Positions 7,598 to 14,938 of a stretch of 40,789 nt of DNA are shown piece by piece (position 1 is the stretch's first letter; each line of letters begins with the position of its first letter). Source of the DNA: Thiopontia sp013349825 (GTDB lineage: Bacteria; Pseudomonadota; Gammaproteobacteria; GCF-002020875); assembly GCA_963981015.1 (NCBI GenBank), contig CAXCCG010000010.1, positions 1-40,789 of the forward strand, written 5' to 3'. The translations under genes were made by a program, and so were the position numbers. The notes below the pieces were generated by a model. It was not told where the DNA came from, searched no databases, and saw nothing but the letters and a program-made list of their open reading frames with translations.

Positions 7598-8764
7598 ATG
7601 TTTGGATTTGGAAAGAACAAAGAACCCGAAAACAGCAAACAGCCCGAAAATGAGCCCCCCCCTCGCTCAGAATCATCAACAAGTGAAACTGCTGAGACAG
7701 AATCTGCTGAACCGGAAGAGCTCCTCACAACAGATAAAAAAGGATTTTTCAGCCGCTTCAAATCAGACACTGAAACAGCTCCTGCCCCGGACCATGAGAC
7801 AACCATTGCTGATCCTCAAATTCAAGACGATGCAGCGCAAGACAAGGGGCGTGTCGGTCTCTTTGGGCGACTCCGTGAACGACTTACCCGTACACGTCAT
7901 AATTTGGGCGATGGCCTGGGCAACCTGCTCCTCGGCAAAAAGGAGATCGATGACGAGTTACTGGAGGAGCTGGAGACACGACTATTGATGGCCGATGTCG
8001 GTATTGAGGCCACCGAAACCATCCTTGCTGAGCTGCCCAGCCGTCTCTCACGCAGAGAGAGTGATGACCCGGAAGCACTGATGAAGGCACTACAGGAGGG
8101 GATGAGGGAGCTACTGATACCCTGCGAGGAACCACTCTGTCCAACGGATCAATCTCCCTATGTTATTTTAATGATTGGTATCAATGGAGCTGGAAAAACC
8201 ACCACAATTGGTAAGCTGGCAAAACAGTTTCAACAACAGGGGAAAACGGTGATGCTGGCTGCTGGCGATACCTTCCGTGCCGCTGCGGTAGAGCAGCTTC
8301 AGACCTGGGGAGAACGCAACCAGATCCCTGTGGTAGCTCAGCAAACCGGGGCAGACAGTGCTTCAGTCCTATATGATGCGGTTGAGTCTGCTTGCGCAAA
8401 AAAGGCAGACATTCTGATTGCGGATACCGCAGGCCGCCTCCATACCCAGTCCAACCTGATGGAGGAGCTGAAGAAGGTCAAGCGGGTGATGCAGAAGCTG
8501 GATCAAGCCATTCCCCATGAGGTGATGTTAATTCTGGATGCAGGCACCGGACAGAACGGGGTGCATCAAGCACAACAATTCCATGAAGCCATTGGTGTCA
8601 CTGGCATCACCCTCACTAAGCTGGATGGTACTGCCAAAGGTGGAGTGATCTTTGCCATCTCTAAACAGCTGGGGCTACCGATTCGCTTTATCGGAGTCGG
8701 CGAGGGAATCGATGATCTGCGCCCTTTCAAGGCTCAGGAGTTTGTGGAAGCCATTATCTCTTAA
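7598..8764 (+). CDS. ftsY: Signal recognition particle receptor FtsY
   Basis: This 388-aa GTPase receptor docks SRP-ribosome complexes at the inner membrane for co-translational insertion. It has an acidic, low-complexity N-terminal A domain (about residues 1-85), then the N domain and the SRP GTPase G domain. Motifs are GINGAGKTTTIGKLA (P-loop), DTAGRLHTQ and TKLDGTAKGG. The usual LDATTGQNA segment reads LDAGTGQNG, a mild change in the closing loop. Transcription is divergent from the M16 pair. In most gammaproteobacteria ftsE and ftsX follow; here rpoH follows directly. Confidence 0.97.
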   Translation: MFGFGKNKEPENSKQPENEPPPRSESSTSETAETESAEPEELLTTDKKGFFSRFKSDTETAPAPDHETTIADPQIQDDAAQDKGRVGLFGRLRERLTRTRHNLGDGLGNLLLGKKEIDDELLEELETRLLMADVGIEATETILAELPSRLSRRESDDPEALMKALQEGMRELLIPCEEPLCPTDQSPYVILMIGINGAGKTTTIGKLAKQFQQQGKTVMLAAGDTFRAAAVEQLQTWGERNQIPVVAQQTGADSASVLYDAVESACAKKADILIADTAGRLHTQSNLMEELKKVKRVMQKLDQAIPHEVMLILDAGTGQNGVHQAQQFHEAIGVTGITLTKLDGTAKGGVIFAISKQLGLPIRFIGVGEGIDDLRPFKAQEFVEAIIS

Positions 8765-8819
8765 AACTTATTCATATCTATTGAAATCAATAACCTTTCA
8801 CCTCATTAGCACTCTAAGG

Positions 8820-8848
8820 TTGCGACTGCTAATCCGCACCGTTATAAT
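8820..8848 (+). promoter_or_regulatory. Sigma-70-type promoter of rpoH
   Basis: TTGCGA (8820-8825) and a perfect TATAAT (8843-8848) are separated by 17 bp. The predicted start is near 8855, leaving a leader of only about 25 bases, with GAGG placed 8 bases before the rpoH ATG. It is the best promoter-like sequence in the window. Confidence 0.75.
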
Positions 8849-8880
8849 AGGTTAATTGAATTTTTGATAGAGGTTTTTGA

Positions 8881-9744
8881 ATGAGTTACGCACTGACTAC
8901 TGGCCCAGTGACACAACTACCGGTTGTTGCTACCCATAGTATTGATGCCTATCTACAGGACTTGAGAAAGTTTCCGCTACTCAGTGAAGAGGAGGAGCAG
9001 ACGCTGGCAATCCGTTTTCACCAAGAGGGTGACCTTGAAGCTGCACGAAGACTGGTACTCTCCAACCTCCGTTTTGTGGCCCATATTGCACGCGGTTATC
9101 TAGGCTATGGGTTACCACTGGCAGACTTGGTTCAGGAGGGTAATCTGGGATTGATGAAGGCGGTACGCCGTTTTGACCCTGAAAAGAAGGTGCGTCTGGT
9201 CTCTTTTGCGGTCCACTGGATTCGTGCAGAGATCCATGAATATGTGATCCGTAACTGGTCGATAGTGAAGGTTGCGACCACCAAGGCACAGCGTAAACTC
9301 TTCTTCAACCTACGACGCACCAAGAAGCGTTTGGGGTGGTTTAGCCATCGTGAGGTGGAGACAGTAGCCAGTGAACTAGGCGTCAAGCCAGAGACCGTAC
9401 TGGAGATGGAGCGCCGCCTCAGCTGTCAGGATACCTCTTTTGACCCACCAGCTAACTGCGATGAAGAGGAGAGTTTCTCACCTGCTGCCTATCTGCAGGC
9501 CCCCGATCTATCGCCTGAAGAGCATATTGAAACACGCGACTGGAGAGAACAATCCACTCAGCAGATGAGAAACGCCCTCACAACCCTGGATGAGCGCAGC
9601 AAACAGATCATCACTCAACGCTGGCTCTGCGAAGAGAAATCGACACTGCATGAGCTGGCCGCTGATTATGGTGTCTCTGCAGAACGTATTCGTCAACTGG
9701 AACAGGCCGCACTGAAAAAACTGAAGTCATCGATCTTACTTTAG
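8881..9744 (+). CDS. rpoH: RNA polymerase sigma-32 (heat shock) factor RpoH
   Basis: This 287-aa alternative sigma factor directs heat-shock transcription. Region 2 is clear (NLRFVAHIARGY, DLVQEGNLGLMKAVRRFDP, SFAVHWIRAEIHEYVIRNW). It is followed by the RpoH-box signature QRKLFFNLR, which separates RpoH from RpoD and RpoS, and a C-terminal region 4 helix-turn-helix (LHELAADYGVSAERIRQLE). Its own sigma-70-type promoter lies immediately upstream. A stem CTTTAGGC/GCCTAAAG (9739-9762) spans the stop codon but has no U-tract. The MITE-like element begins 31 bp downstream. Confidence 0.96.
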   Translation: MSYALTTGPVTQLPVVATHSIDAYLQDLRKFPLLSEEEEQTLAIRFHQEGDLEAARRLVLSNLRFVAHIARGYLGYGLPLADLVQEGNLGLMKAVRRFDPEKKVRLVSFAVHWIRAEIHEYVIRNWSIVKVATTKAQRKLFFNLRRTKKRLGWFSHREVETVASELGVKPETVLEMERRLSCQDTSFDPPANCDEEESFSPAAYLQAPDLSPEEHIETRDWREQSTQQMRNALTTLDERSKQIITQRWLCEEKSTLHELAADYGVSAERIRQLEQAALKKLKSSILL

Positions 9745-9774
9745 GCACTCTTTAGCCTAAAGCAGGTATACTCT

Positions 9775-10088
9775 TAGTACTCCGACAACATTGATTTTGA
9801 TCATCTCAGTAAGCCTGAATGGGCTGAGCTGCAAGGCGGACGAACGCAGGACTGACACTATGAATGCCATTGGGCATTCAAGGTCATCTAAGGATAACCG
9901 TAGTTAATTCAAGAGAGGACAACGAAGCAGATGGCCCCATTCAGACTGACCCAAAGGGAACCTTGCTCCGAGCCCAATACCGCGTTACAGCCATTTGACA
10001 TAGAGTGGCTATGCCAGCATGACTGCGCCTTGTCTTGGACTCAGGGCGAGAGTTCTGAGAGGGTCAAAATAATATTGTTGGAGTACTA
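9775..10088. mobile_element. MITE-like non-coding element with ~32-bp terminal inverted repeats
   Basis: The 348-base gap between rpoH and the SDR gene is filled by this 314-bp element. The left end starts TAGTACTCCGACAACATT and the right end, on the complement, TAGTACTCCAACAATATT. The match continues through ATTTTGA and TCTCAG, roughly 27 of 32 positions. Inside is a smaller hairpin, GAATGCC/GGCATTC (about 9861-9880). No reading frame of note is present, so it is non-autonomous. The outermost TA may be a duplicated TA target. The right end lies 4 bases before the next start codon and carries the GGAG that serves as its ribosome binding site. Confidence 0.8.
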
Positions 10089-10092
10089 GTGT

Positions 10093-11049
10093 ATGAAAAA
10101 GAGCGAAATCTGCATTCTTGGAGGTACCGGTTTTGTTGGCCGTTATCTGATTGACCAACTCTCAAAAAGGGATGTCACCATCCGGGTTCCGACTCGCCAC
10201 CGGCAGCGACACCGCAACCTGCTGATCAACCCGAAGGTAAATCTGATTGAGGCAGACATCCATGATGAAGCTGCGCTGGAGTCACTGCTGACCGGGGCTG
10301 ATGTTGTGATTAATCTGGTCGGCATTCTACATGGTTCACCAGCAGCCTTTCGCAAGATCCATATAGAGCTACCTAAAAAGGTGGTCAACCTCTGTAATCG
10401 ACTATGCGTACCCCGGCTACTCCACATGTCTGCATTACAGGCTGGCTCTGCCAATGCCTTGAGCCAGTATCTACGCAGCAAGGGTGAAGGGGAAAATACA
10501 GCACATCACCTCTCCAGCCATAAACTGAAAGTTACCAGTTTCCGCCCTTCCCTGATCTTTGGAGAAGGAGACCACCTCTTTAGCCACTTTGCCACCCTGC
10601 TTCGGCTACCCATGCTAACGATTCCCCTCGCCTGCCCAGATGCCCGCTTTGCCCCCATCCATGCTGCTGATGTGGCCGATACGCTCATTCAATCCATTGA
10701 CCGAGCAGAGAGCTTTGGAAAACGTTATGATCTTTGTGGCCCGAAAGAGTACTCCTTGATGGAGTTGATGGAGTTTACAGAGCGCTGTATCGGGGTACGA
10801 CGCCTGATTGTTGGTCTGAACGAGTCGATGTCAAAACTACAATCAAAGATTTTGGGAATGTTACCCGGTCAACTGATGACGATGGACAACTTCCTCACCA
10901 TGCAGCTACCCAGTACCTGTAGCGGCCCTTTCCCTGAACTCTTCGACATTGAACATACTCCGATTGAGAGTGTTGTCCCCCACTATCTGGGGCGTAAAAA
11001 TCAGCAGGTACGCTATATGGAGTACCGCAAATGGACCAATCGGGCCTGA
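10093..11049 (+). CDS. NAD(P)-binding atypical SDR, NDUFA9-like
   Basis: This 318-aa Rossmann-fold protein has an N-terminal dinucleotide-binding loop GGTGFVG (residues 10-16) and the mid-domain ADVVINLVGIL segment of the NDUFA9/complex I-like atypical SDR family. The YxxxK-type pair appears as YLRSKGEGE near residue 127. Eukaryotic relatives are accessory complex I subunits, while bacterial members are mostly uncharacterised. It is the first gene of a run with a small protein and cca. Its Shine-Dalgarno GGAG (10080-10083) lies inside the terminal repeat of the upstream element, so transcription probably reads through or starts in the element. Confidence 0.85.
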   Translation: MKKSEICILGGTGFVGRYLIDQLSKRDVTIRVPTRHRQRHRNLLINPKVNLIEADIHDEAALESLLTGADVVINLVGILHGSPAAFRKIHIELPKKVVNLCNRLCVPRLLHMSALQAGSANALSQYLRSKGEGENTAHHLSSHKLKVTSFRPSLIFGEGDHLFSHFATLLRLPMLTIPLACPDARFAPIHAADVADTLIQSIDRAESFGKRYDLCGPKEYSLMELMEFTERCIGVRRLIVGLNESMSKLQSKILGMLPGQLMTMDNFLTMQLPSTCSGPFPELFDIEHTPIESVVPHYLGRKNQQVRYMEYRKWTNRA

Positions 11050-11061
11050 CAAGGAGCTTTT

Positions 11062-11328
11062 ATGGAACTGTCTAAAGAACAACGCATGTTGCGTATGATA
11101 CGTAAAACATTAGGGGCAATTGCTCGCGAAACTGCGCCACAAAACGGGGAAGAGCACCCGCTTAGCCAACAGACCTTTGAAGATATGCGCAACTGCTTTG
11201 GTTTGATCACTGAGCGCGAAAAAGAGTTGGCCCAAGACGCGGGGATCTCAATGAACCAGCGCCCCGGATTCACTGATGAACCTCAAGGTGCTCAGGTAGT
11301 CTCTATTGATGCACTGAAGCGCTCCTGA
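11062..11328 (+). CDS. Small conserved-looking protein of unknown function
   Basis: This 88-aa soluble, predicted mainly helical protein has no family I can name. It begins MELSKEQRMLRMIRKTLGA, has a Lys/Arg-rich first helix, and ends with a less structured tail containing PGFTDEP. A strong AAGGAG lies 8 bases before its ATG. It follows the SDR by 12 bp and precedes cca by 33 bp, so it is likely in the same transcript. It contains one cysteine. Nothing points to a function. Confidence 0.7.
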   Translation: MELSKEQRMLRMIRKTLGAIARETAPQNGEEHPLSQQTFEDMRNCFGLITEREKELAQDAGISMNQRPGFTDEPQGAQVVSIDALKRS

Positions 11329-11361
11329 GATAGCACAGAACCATCATGGTAGCCCCTTGCC

Positions 11362-12618
11362 ATGAATACTGAATTACTTCACGAAATTGAAGAGAGCCGC
11401 TTTCTAGTCGGGGGGGCTGTACGAGACAGGCTGCTCGGTATTCCTGTCAACGAACAAGACTGGGTCGTCATCGGCGTTACCGAGCAGCAGATGCTCTCTG
11501 CCGGTTTCCAACCCGTTGGCAAAGATTTCCCGGTATTCCTCCACCCCAAGACCAAAGAGGAGCATGCACTGGCACGCACTGAGCGTAAAACCGCTCCTGG
11601 GTACCAGGGGTTTACCGTCCACACAGCACCGGATGTCACTCTGGAGGAGGATCTACTTCGTAGAGACCTCACTATCAATGCAATGGCTCAAACCTCTGAT
11701 GAGCAACTGGTCGACCCCTTTAACGGTAAAGAGGATCTACAGCAGGGGCTGTTACGCCACGTTTCAGAGGCATTTATTGAAGATCCCGTACGCATTCTAC
11801 GTGTTGCCCGTTTTGCCGCCCGTTTCGGCCAATGGGGGTTTAAGGTTGCGCACAAGACACACCGGTTGATGAAACAGATGGTGGAAAATGGTGAGGTTGA
11901 TGCTCTGGTTCCAGAGCGGGTCTGGCAAGAGACTCTCAAAGCATTGGAGACTCCCCGGCCTGACCGTTTCTTTGAGGTTTTGCGTCAATGTGGGGCCCTT
12001 GAACGCATTTACCCAGAATTGGATGCACTATTTGGTATTCCGCAACCGGCACATCACCACCCTGAAATTGATTGTGGTGTACATACCCTGATGGTTTTGC
12101 AGCAAGCAGTCAAACTGAGTGACCAAGCCACCCTGCGCTTTGCCGCACTACTGCACGATCTAGGCAAGGGAACCACACCACAACAAGCATGGCCAAAACA
12201 CCATGGACACGAATCACGCAGCAAGCGTTTGGTCAAACAGATTTGTGAGCGTCTAAAAGTGCCAAAAGCATTTCGAGAGCTTGCACTGGCAGTCGCTGAA
12301 TATCATGGTCACTACCACAGGGCCGATGAGATGCGACCTGCAACAATCCTTAAGGTATTCGAAGGGGTAGATGCCTTTCGCCGCCCTCAACGGTTTGAGG
12401 AGTTTTTATTGGTATGCGAGGCCGATCAACGGGGGCGCACAGGTTTTGAAGAGGCCATTTTTTCACAGGGAGAGACCCTGCGTAGCGCCTTCGAGGCGGC
12501 TCAATCCGTTAAGACGGAATCTATTTTAGAGGATGGATTTCAAGGTATTGAGATTCGGGAAGAGTTTAAAAAACGACGTATCTCCGCCATTTCCCAATCT
12601 CTCTCAAAGCGAAAATAA
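11362..12618 (+). CDS. cca: Multifunctional CCA protein (tRNA nucleotidyltransferase with HD domain)
   Basis: This 418-aa enzyme adds and repairs the 3' CCA of tRNAs. The class II nucleotidyltransferase motifs are FLVGGAVRDRLLG (residues 14-26), DWVVIG and RRDLTINAMA. The C-terminal half has an HD phosphohydrolase site, LLHDLGKGTTP, and a second histidine-rich stretch (YHGHYHR). This is the gammaproteobacterial three-activity version with phosphatase and 2',3'-cyclic phosphodiesterase functions. The ribosome binding site is weak. It lies downstream of the SDR and the small protein. Confidence 0.95.
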   Translation: MNTELLHEIEESRFLVGGAVRDRLLGIPVNEQDWVVIGVTEQQMLSAGFQPVGKDFPVFLHPKTKEEHALARTERKTAPGYQGFTVHTAPDVTLEEDLLRRDLTINAMAQTSDEQLVDPFNGKEDLQQGLLRHVSEAFIEDPVRILRVARFAARFGQWGFKVAHKTHRLMKQMVENGEVDALVPERVWQETLKALETPRPDRFFEVLRQCGALERIYPELDALFGIPQPAHHHPEIDCGVHTLMVLQQAVKLSDQATLRFAALLHDLGKGTTPQQAWPKHHGHESRSKRLVKQICERLKVPKAFRELALAVAEYHGHYHRADEMRPATILKVFEGVDAFRRPQRFEEFLLVCEADQRGRTGFEEAIFSQGETLRSAFEAAQSVKTESILEDGFQGIEIREEFKKRRISAISQSLSKRK

Positions 12619-12659
12619 TCGACCATTTGAATAAAAAAGATCAAAGAGTTCAATCACAC

Positions 12660-12687
12660 TTGAAAATAGCTCTTAATTACGTATCCT
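12660..12687 (+). promoter_or_regulatory. Candidate promoter of the YccA-like gene
   Basis: TTGAAA (12660-12665) and TATCCT (12682-12687) are spaced by 16 bp in the 161-base gap after cca. A small palindrome, TTCAA-N6-TTGAA, overlaps the -35. The match is moderate. Confidence 0.4.
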
Positions 12688-12779
12688 ATCACCACTTAAA
12701 TCGTAGATTTTCACGGAACTATCTACTGCAAATATGTTCTAATATCCACCAACACAGTTAAATTTTATTGAGGAATATC

Positions 12780-13472
12780 ATGAATTCGATGGATCAAGTA
12801 CTACCCCGTAGCGAACAATCGATACTTGCAACCAACAAGGTACTGAAGAATACCTATATGCTGCTCTCAGCCTCCTTGCTCTGGACTGCATTGGTTGCCG
12901 CTGCTGCAATGGCGACCAACGCCTCTCCGATGGCCGGGATGGTCAGCTCTTTTGCAGCCATTGCTGTTCTCTGGTTTGTCATGCCAAAGCATGAAAATAA
13001 GGCCAGTGGAATTGGTGTTGTTTTCCTCTTCACTGCACTGCTTGGCTACGGTCTCGGCCCAACGCTCAGTTTCTACGCCAATATCCAGGGTGGTGAACAA
13101 ATTATTACCACTGCATTTGGCCTCACAGGTTTGATTTTCCTGAGCCTCTCTGGATTTGTGTTGACGACCAAGAAAGATTTCTCTTTTATGACCGGATTTT
13201 TGATGTCTGGAATGATGATCGCCTTCTTCGGTTCCCTGATTTTGGTCGGAGCATCGCTATTCGGCTTCCACTTCCCAATGGGTATGCTGGTAATTTCAGG
13301 GATGTTTGCTCTACTCTCCAGTGGTCTTATCCTGTGGGAGACCAGCAACATCATTCATGGTGGGCAGACCAACTATATTGCCGCAACCGTTACACTCTAT
13401 GTTGCACTATATAACCTCTTCACCAGCCTGTTACATATCTTGATGGCCTTTGCTGGCGGTGGTGACGATTAA
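12780..13472 (+). CDS. yccA: BAX inhibitor-1/YccA-family inner membrane protein
   Basis: This 230-aa polytopic protein has about seven hydrophobic segments and the Bax1-I fold seen in E. coli YccA, which interacts with the membrane protease FtsH. The start is the ATG at 12780, preceded by TTGAGGAAT; an in-frame TTG 12 bases upstream is not needed. Family marks include the ILATNKVLKNTYMLL N-terminus, the glycine-rich TM segments and a final YVALYNLFTSLLHIL helix. In E. coli and Pseudomonas, yccA lies by tusE or the tusDCB-tusE genes, the homologues of dsrC and dsrEFH. Its position beside the dsr locus fits that linkage. A strong terminator follows. Confidence 0.92.
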   Translation: MNSMDQVLPRSEQSILATNKVLKNTYMLLSASLLWTALVAAAAMATNASPMAGMVSSFAAIAVLWFVMPKHENKASGIGVVFLFTALLGYGLGPTLSFYANIQGGEQIITTAFGLTGLIFLSLSGFVLTTKKDFSFMTGFLMSGMMIAFFGSLILVGASLFGFHFPMGMLVISGMFALLSSGLILWETSNIIHGGQTNYIAATVTLYVALYNLFTSLLHILMAFAGGGDD

Positions 13473-13493
13473 TAACGGACTTTTTGAAATAAT

Positions 13494-13519
13494 AAAAAAC
13501 GCCCTTGAGGGCGTTTTTT
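13494..13519 (+). terminator. Rho-independent terminator after yccA
   Basis: AAAAAACGCCC (13494-13504) and GGGCGTTTTTT (13509-13519) form an 11-bp stem with a TTGA loop and a T6 tract. The GGAG ribosome binding site of the next gene begins only five bases later, so that gene depends on read-through or on a promoter overlapping the hairpin. Confidence 0.92.
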
Positions 13520-13538
13520 ATTTGGAGTCATCCTCAGT

Positions 13539-13748
13539 ATGGCAGAAATGAGCTACTACGATGCAGTCTGCCGCATGATTGAACTGAATGTCGATCCAGA
13601 GTACATGGAGGGGTGGATGGGAGGCTATCTACGTAACCCTCGTCGTGAAGAGCATGAGATTACACCGGAGTACTCCTCCGGCTTTGAAGATGGCCTAGAA
13701 CGTGACACCCGTCACTTCTGTAGCTGGGTGATTCCACTCACTGCCTAA
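13539..13748 (+). CDS. Small protein of unknown function (69 aa)
   Basis: This short acidic protein has no signal or membrane segment. It carries a compact motif, EGWMGGYLRNPRREE, around residues 24-38, followed by SSGFEDGLERDTRHF; the density of Gly, Trp and charged residues suggests a real, conserved small domain. GGAG lies about 11 bases before the ATG, immediately after the yccA terminator. Its TAA overlaps the stop codon of the converging 188-aa gene. No function can be assigned. Its position between yccA and the dsr cluster is the only contextual clue. Confidence 0.7.
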   Translation: MAEMSYYDAVCRMIELNVDPEYMEGWMGGYLRNPRREEHEITPEYSSGFEDGLERDTRHFCSWVIPLTA

Positions 13749-14311
13749 TCCACATTAATTCCAACAATACCACCAATGGATTTCTTCAGAGAAGCGATCA
13801 CATCCGGTGCCTCAACCTCCATCATCTGATCGATGACCCACTTATTATCCTGATCATCCCCCATAATAGCCCCTACCTTCTCACCGAAGTAGCGTAAAAA
13901 ATGGTAACTCGGTCCGTCGTCACCATAGCTGAACTCTGCATAATCGGCCGAACGCTCATTGATCAGACCCACTAGGTCGGTCCGCTCTGGGCCCTCTTCT
14001 GACAGATCACTGTAGTTATCGAGGACCAGATCGAGGAAACGGTAAGCCATAGCACCGATAAACTGGACTCTGTGTTCCGGCTCCATCGCCTCATAGATCA
14101 GACGATCTGTGACCTGCATCAGAAAAATCAGCATCTCAGTCATCACCTCCATCCCCTGGGATTTGGAGCTGAAATAAAATTTCTCATCTTGCAGTCCACG
14201 AACACTGGTGAGAGTGAACTTCCAACAGTTATAGGCAAGTGATTCTGCAATTTGAGTCAACTCACGATCACTACTTTTATGCCATTTGTGTACTACACGC
14301 ATGTTATTCAC
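13745..14311 (-). CDS. Uncharacterised helical protein downstream of dsrR (188 aa)
   Basis: This soluble, mainly helical, acidic protein has no motif I recognise. Notable segments are ESLAYNCWKFTLTSVRGL near residues 24-41 and YHFLRYFGEKVGAIM near residues 131-145. It has a single cysteine and no signal peptide. It is on the same strand as dsr and lies downstream of dsrR, the place held by dsrS in Allochromatium vinosum, but I cannot claim homology to DsrS. A 268-bp repeat element now separates it from dsrR and may have cut co-transcription. The ATG at 14311 has no strong Shine-Dalgarno. Confidence 0.75.
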   Translation of the reverse strand: MNNMRVVHKWHKSSDRELTQIAESLAYNCWKFTLTSVRGLQDEKFYFSSKSQGMEVMTEMLIFLMQVTDRLIYEAMEPEHRVQFIGAMAYRFLDLVLDNYSDLSEEGPERTDLVGLINERSADYAEFSYGDDGPSYHFLRYFGEKVGAIMGDDQDNKWVIDQMMEVEAPDVIASLKKSIGGIVGINVD

Positions 14312-14344
14312 TCTTCCATTATTCAGCTGACTTGTGGAGGGTTA

Positions 14345-14612
14345 GGGAACCTCTAAACAGGTCTGGGTAATTTAAATTACGTCCATAGTGCCCAAGATCA
14401 AGACACATCCCAGGGGGTGTCTCTCTCGACGTAATACGTCTCACCTTGAAAGGTCGCCGCCAATACCCCAGGGCACCTTCTCTTGCGCAAGCGCAATTCA
14501 CCTTGTAGTAGGCTATTAGCAAAATTCTCAACCGAGGTACGAGGTCGTGCAACGAAGATATTGGGCGCTATGGACGTTAGGCATTTACACATGAGTTATT
14601 CAGGGGGTTCCT
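14345..14612. mobile_element. 268-bp element with ~47-bp imperfect inverted ends (MITE-like, IS5-type ends; repeat copy 2)
   Basis: It fills the gap of about 300 bases between the 188-aa gene and dsrR. The left end GGGAACCTCTAAACAG...ACGTCCATAGTG and the right end, read on the complement, AGGAACCCCCTGAATAAC...ACGTCCATAGCG are imperfect inverted repeats of about 47 bp. The interior holds hairpins such as TTGCGC-AA-GCGCAA and GACGTA-A-TACGTC, and overlapping short open frames with no transposase features. The complement of the left end matches copies 1 (1-54) and 3 (34701-34763). The right boundary overlaps the dsrR stop codon. Confidence 0.75.
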
Positions 14613-14938
14613 CAGTGTTTTTTCTTCCGTTTTGGAGGCTCATAGGTAGGGTCATTGGGGTTTAATACAATCAGGCTCATCTGTCCATCTTCTAACTCTA
14701 CATAATCAAGCGTTGCATCTTCCAAATACTCCTGCAGCTCTTCATTGATCAGAACCGTGACACCATCAAACTTAAATTCGAGGTCTTTTTCACGCTTTTC
14801 ATCAAAACCGATACCATAATCATACCCACCGTCACTCGCCTCTTTAATGGCGACGCGTAACCCAAGCTCTTCCTCGATGGCTCCACTTTCTGCAGAGTGA
14901 CGTATGAAATTAAGTGCATTTTCCGTAACTATAATCAT
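14612..14938 (-). CDS. dsrR: DsrR, A-type-scaffold-like protein without cysteines
   Basis: This 108-aa protein has the IscA/HesB fold (ITENAL-like N-terminus, a GLRVAIKEA strand, and a GVTVLINEELQEYLEDATLDY stretch) but contains no cysteine at all, so it cannot hold an Fe-S cluster in the IscA way. That is the signature of DsrR, which in Allochromatium affects dsr expression after transcription. The ATG overlaps dsrN by 4 bp. The end is basic (PPKRKKKH), and the TGA lies at the boundary of the repeat element, so the last codons may have been trimmed or extended by insertion. Confidence 0.9.
   Translation of the reverse strand: MIIVTENALNFIRHSAESGAIEEELGLRVAIKEASDGGYDYGIGFDEKREKDLEFKFDGVTVLINEELQEYLEDATLDYVELEDGQMSLIVLNPNDPTYEPPKRKKKH

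Noticed and set aside
9739..9762. Rho-independent terminator after rpoH
   Set aside because: The 8-bp stem has no U-tract and covers the stop codon, so termination cannot be claimed.
14319..14592. Small genes inside the 268-bp element
   Set aside because: The overlapping short frames are hairpin-rich repeat DNA with no ribosome binding sites or recognisable domains; similar peptides arise simply because the DNA repeat recurs elsewhere.
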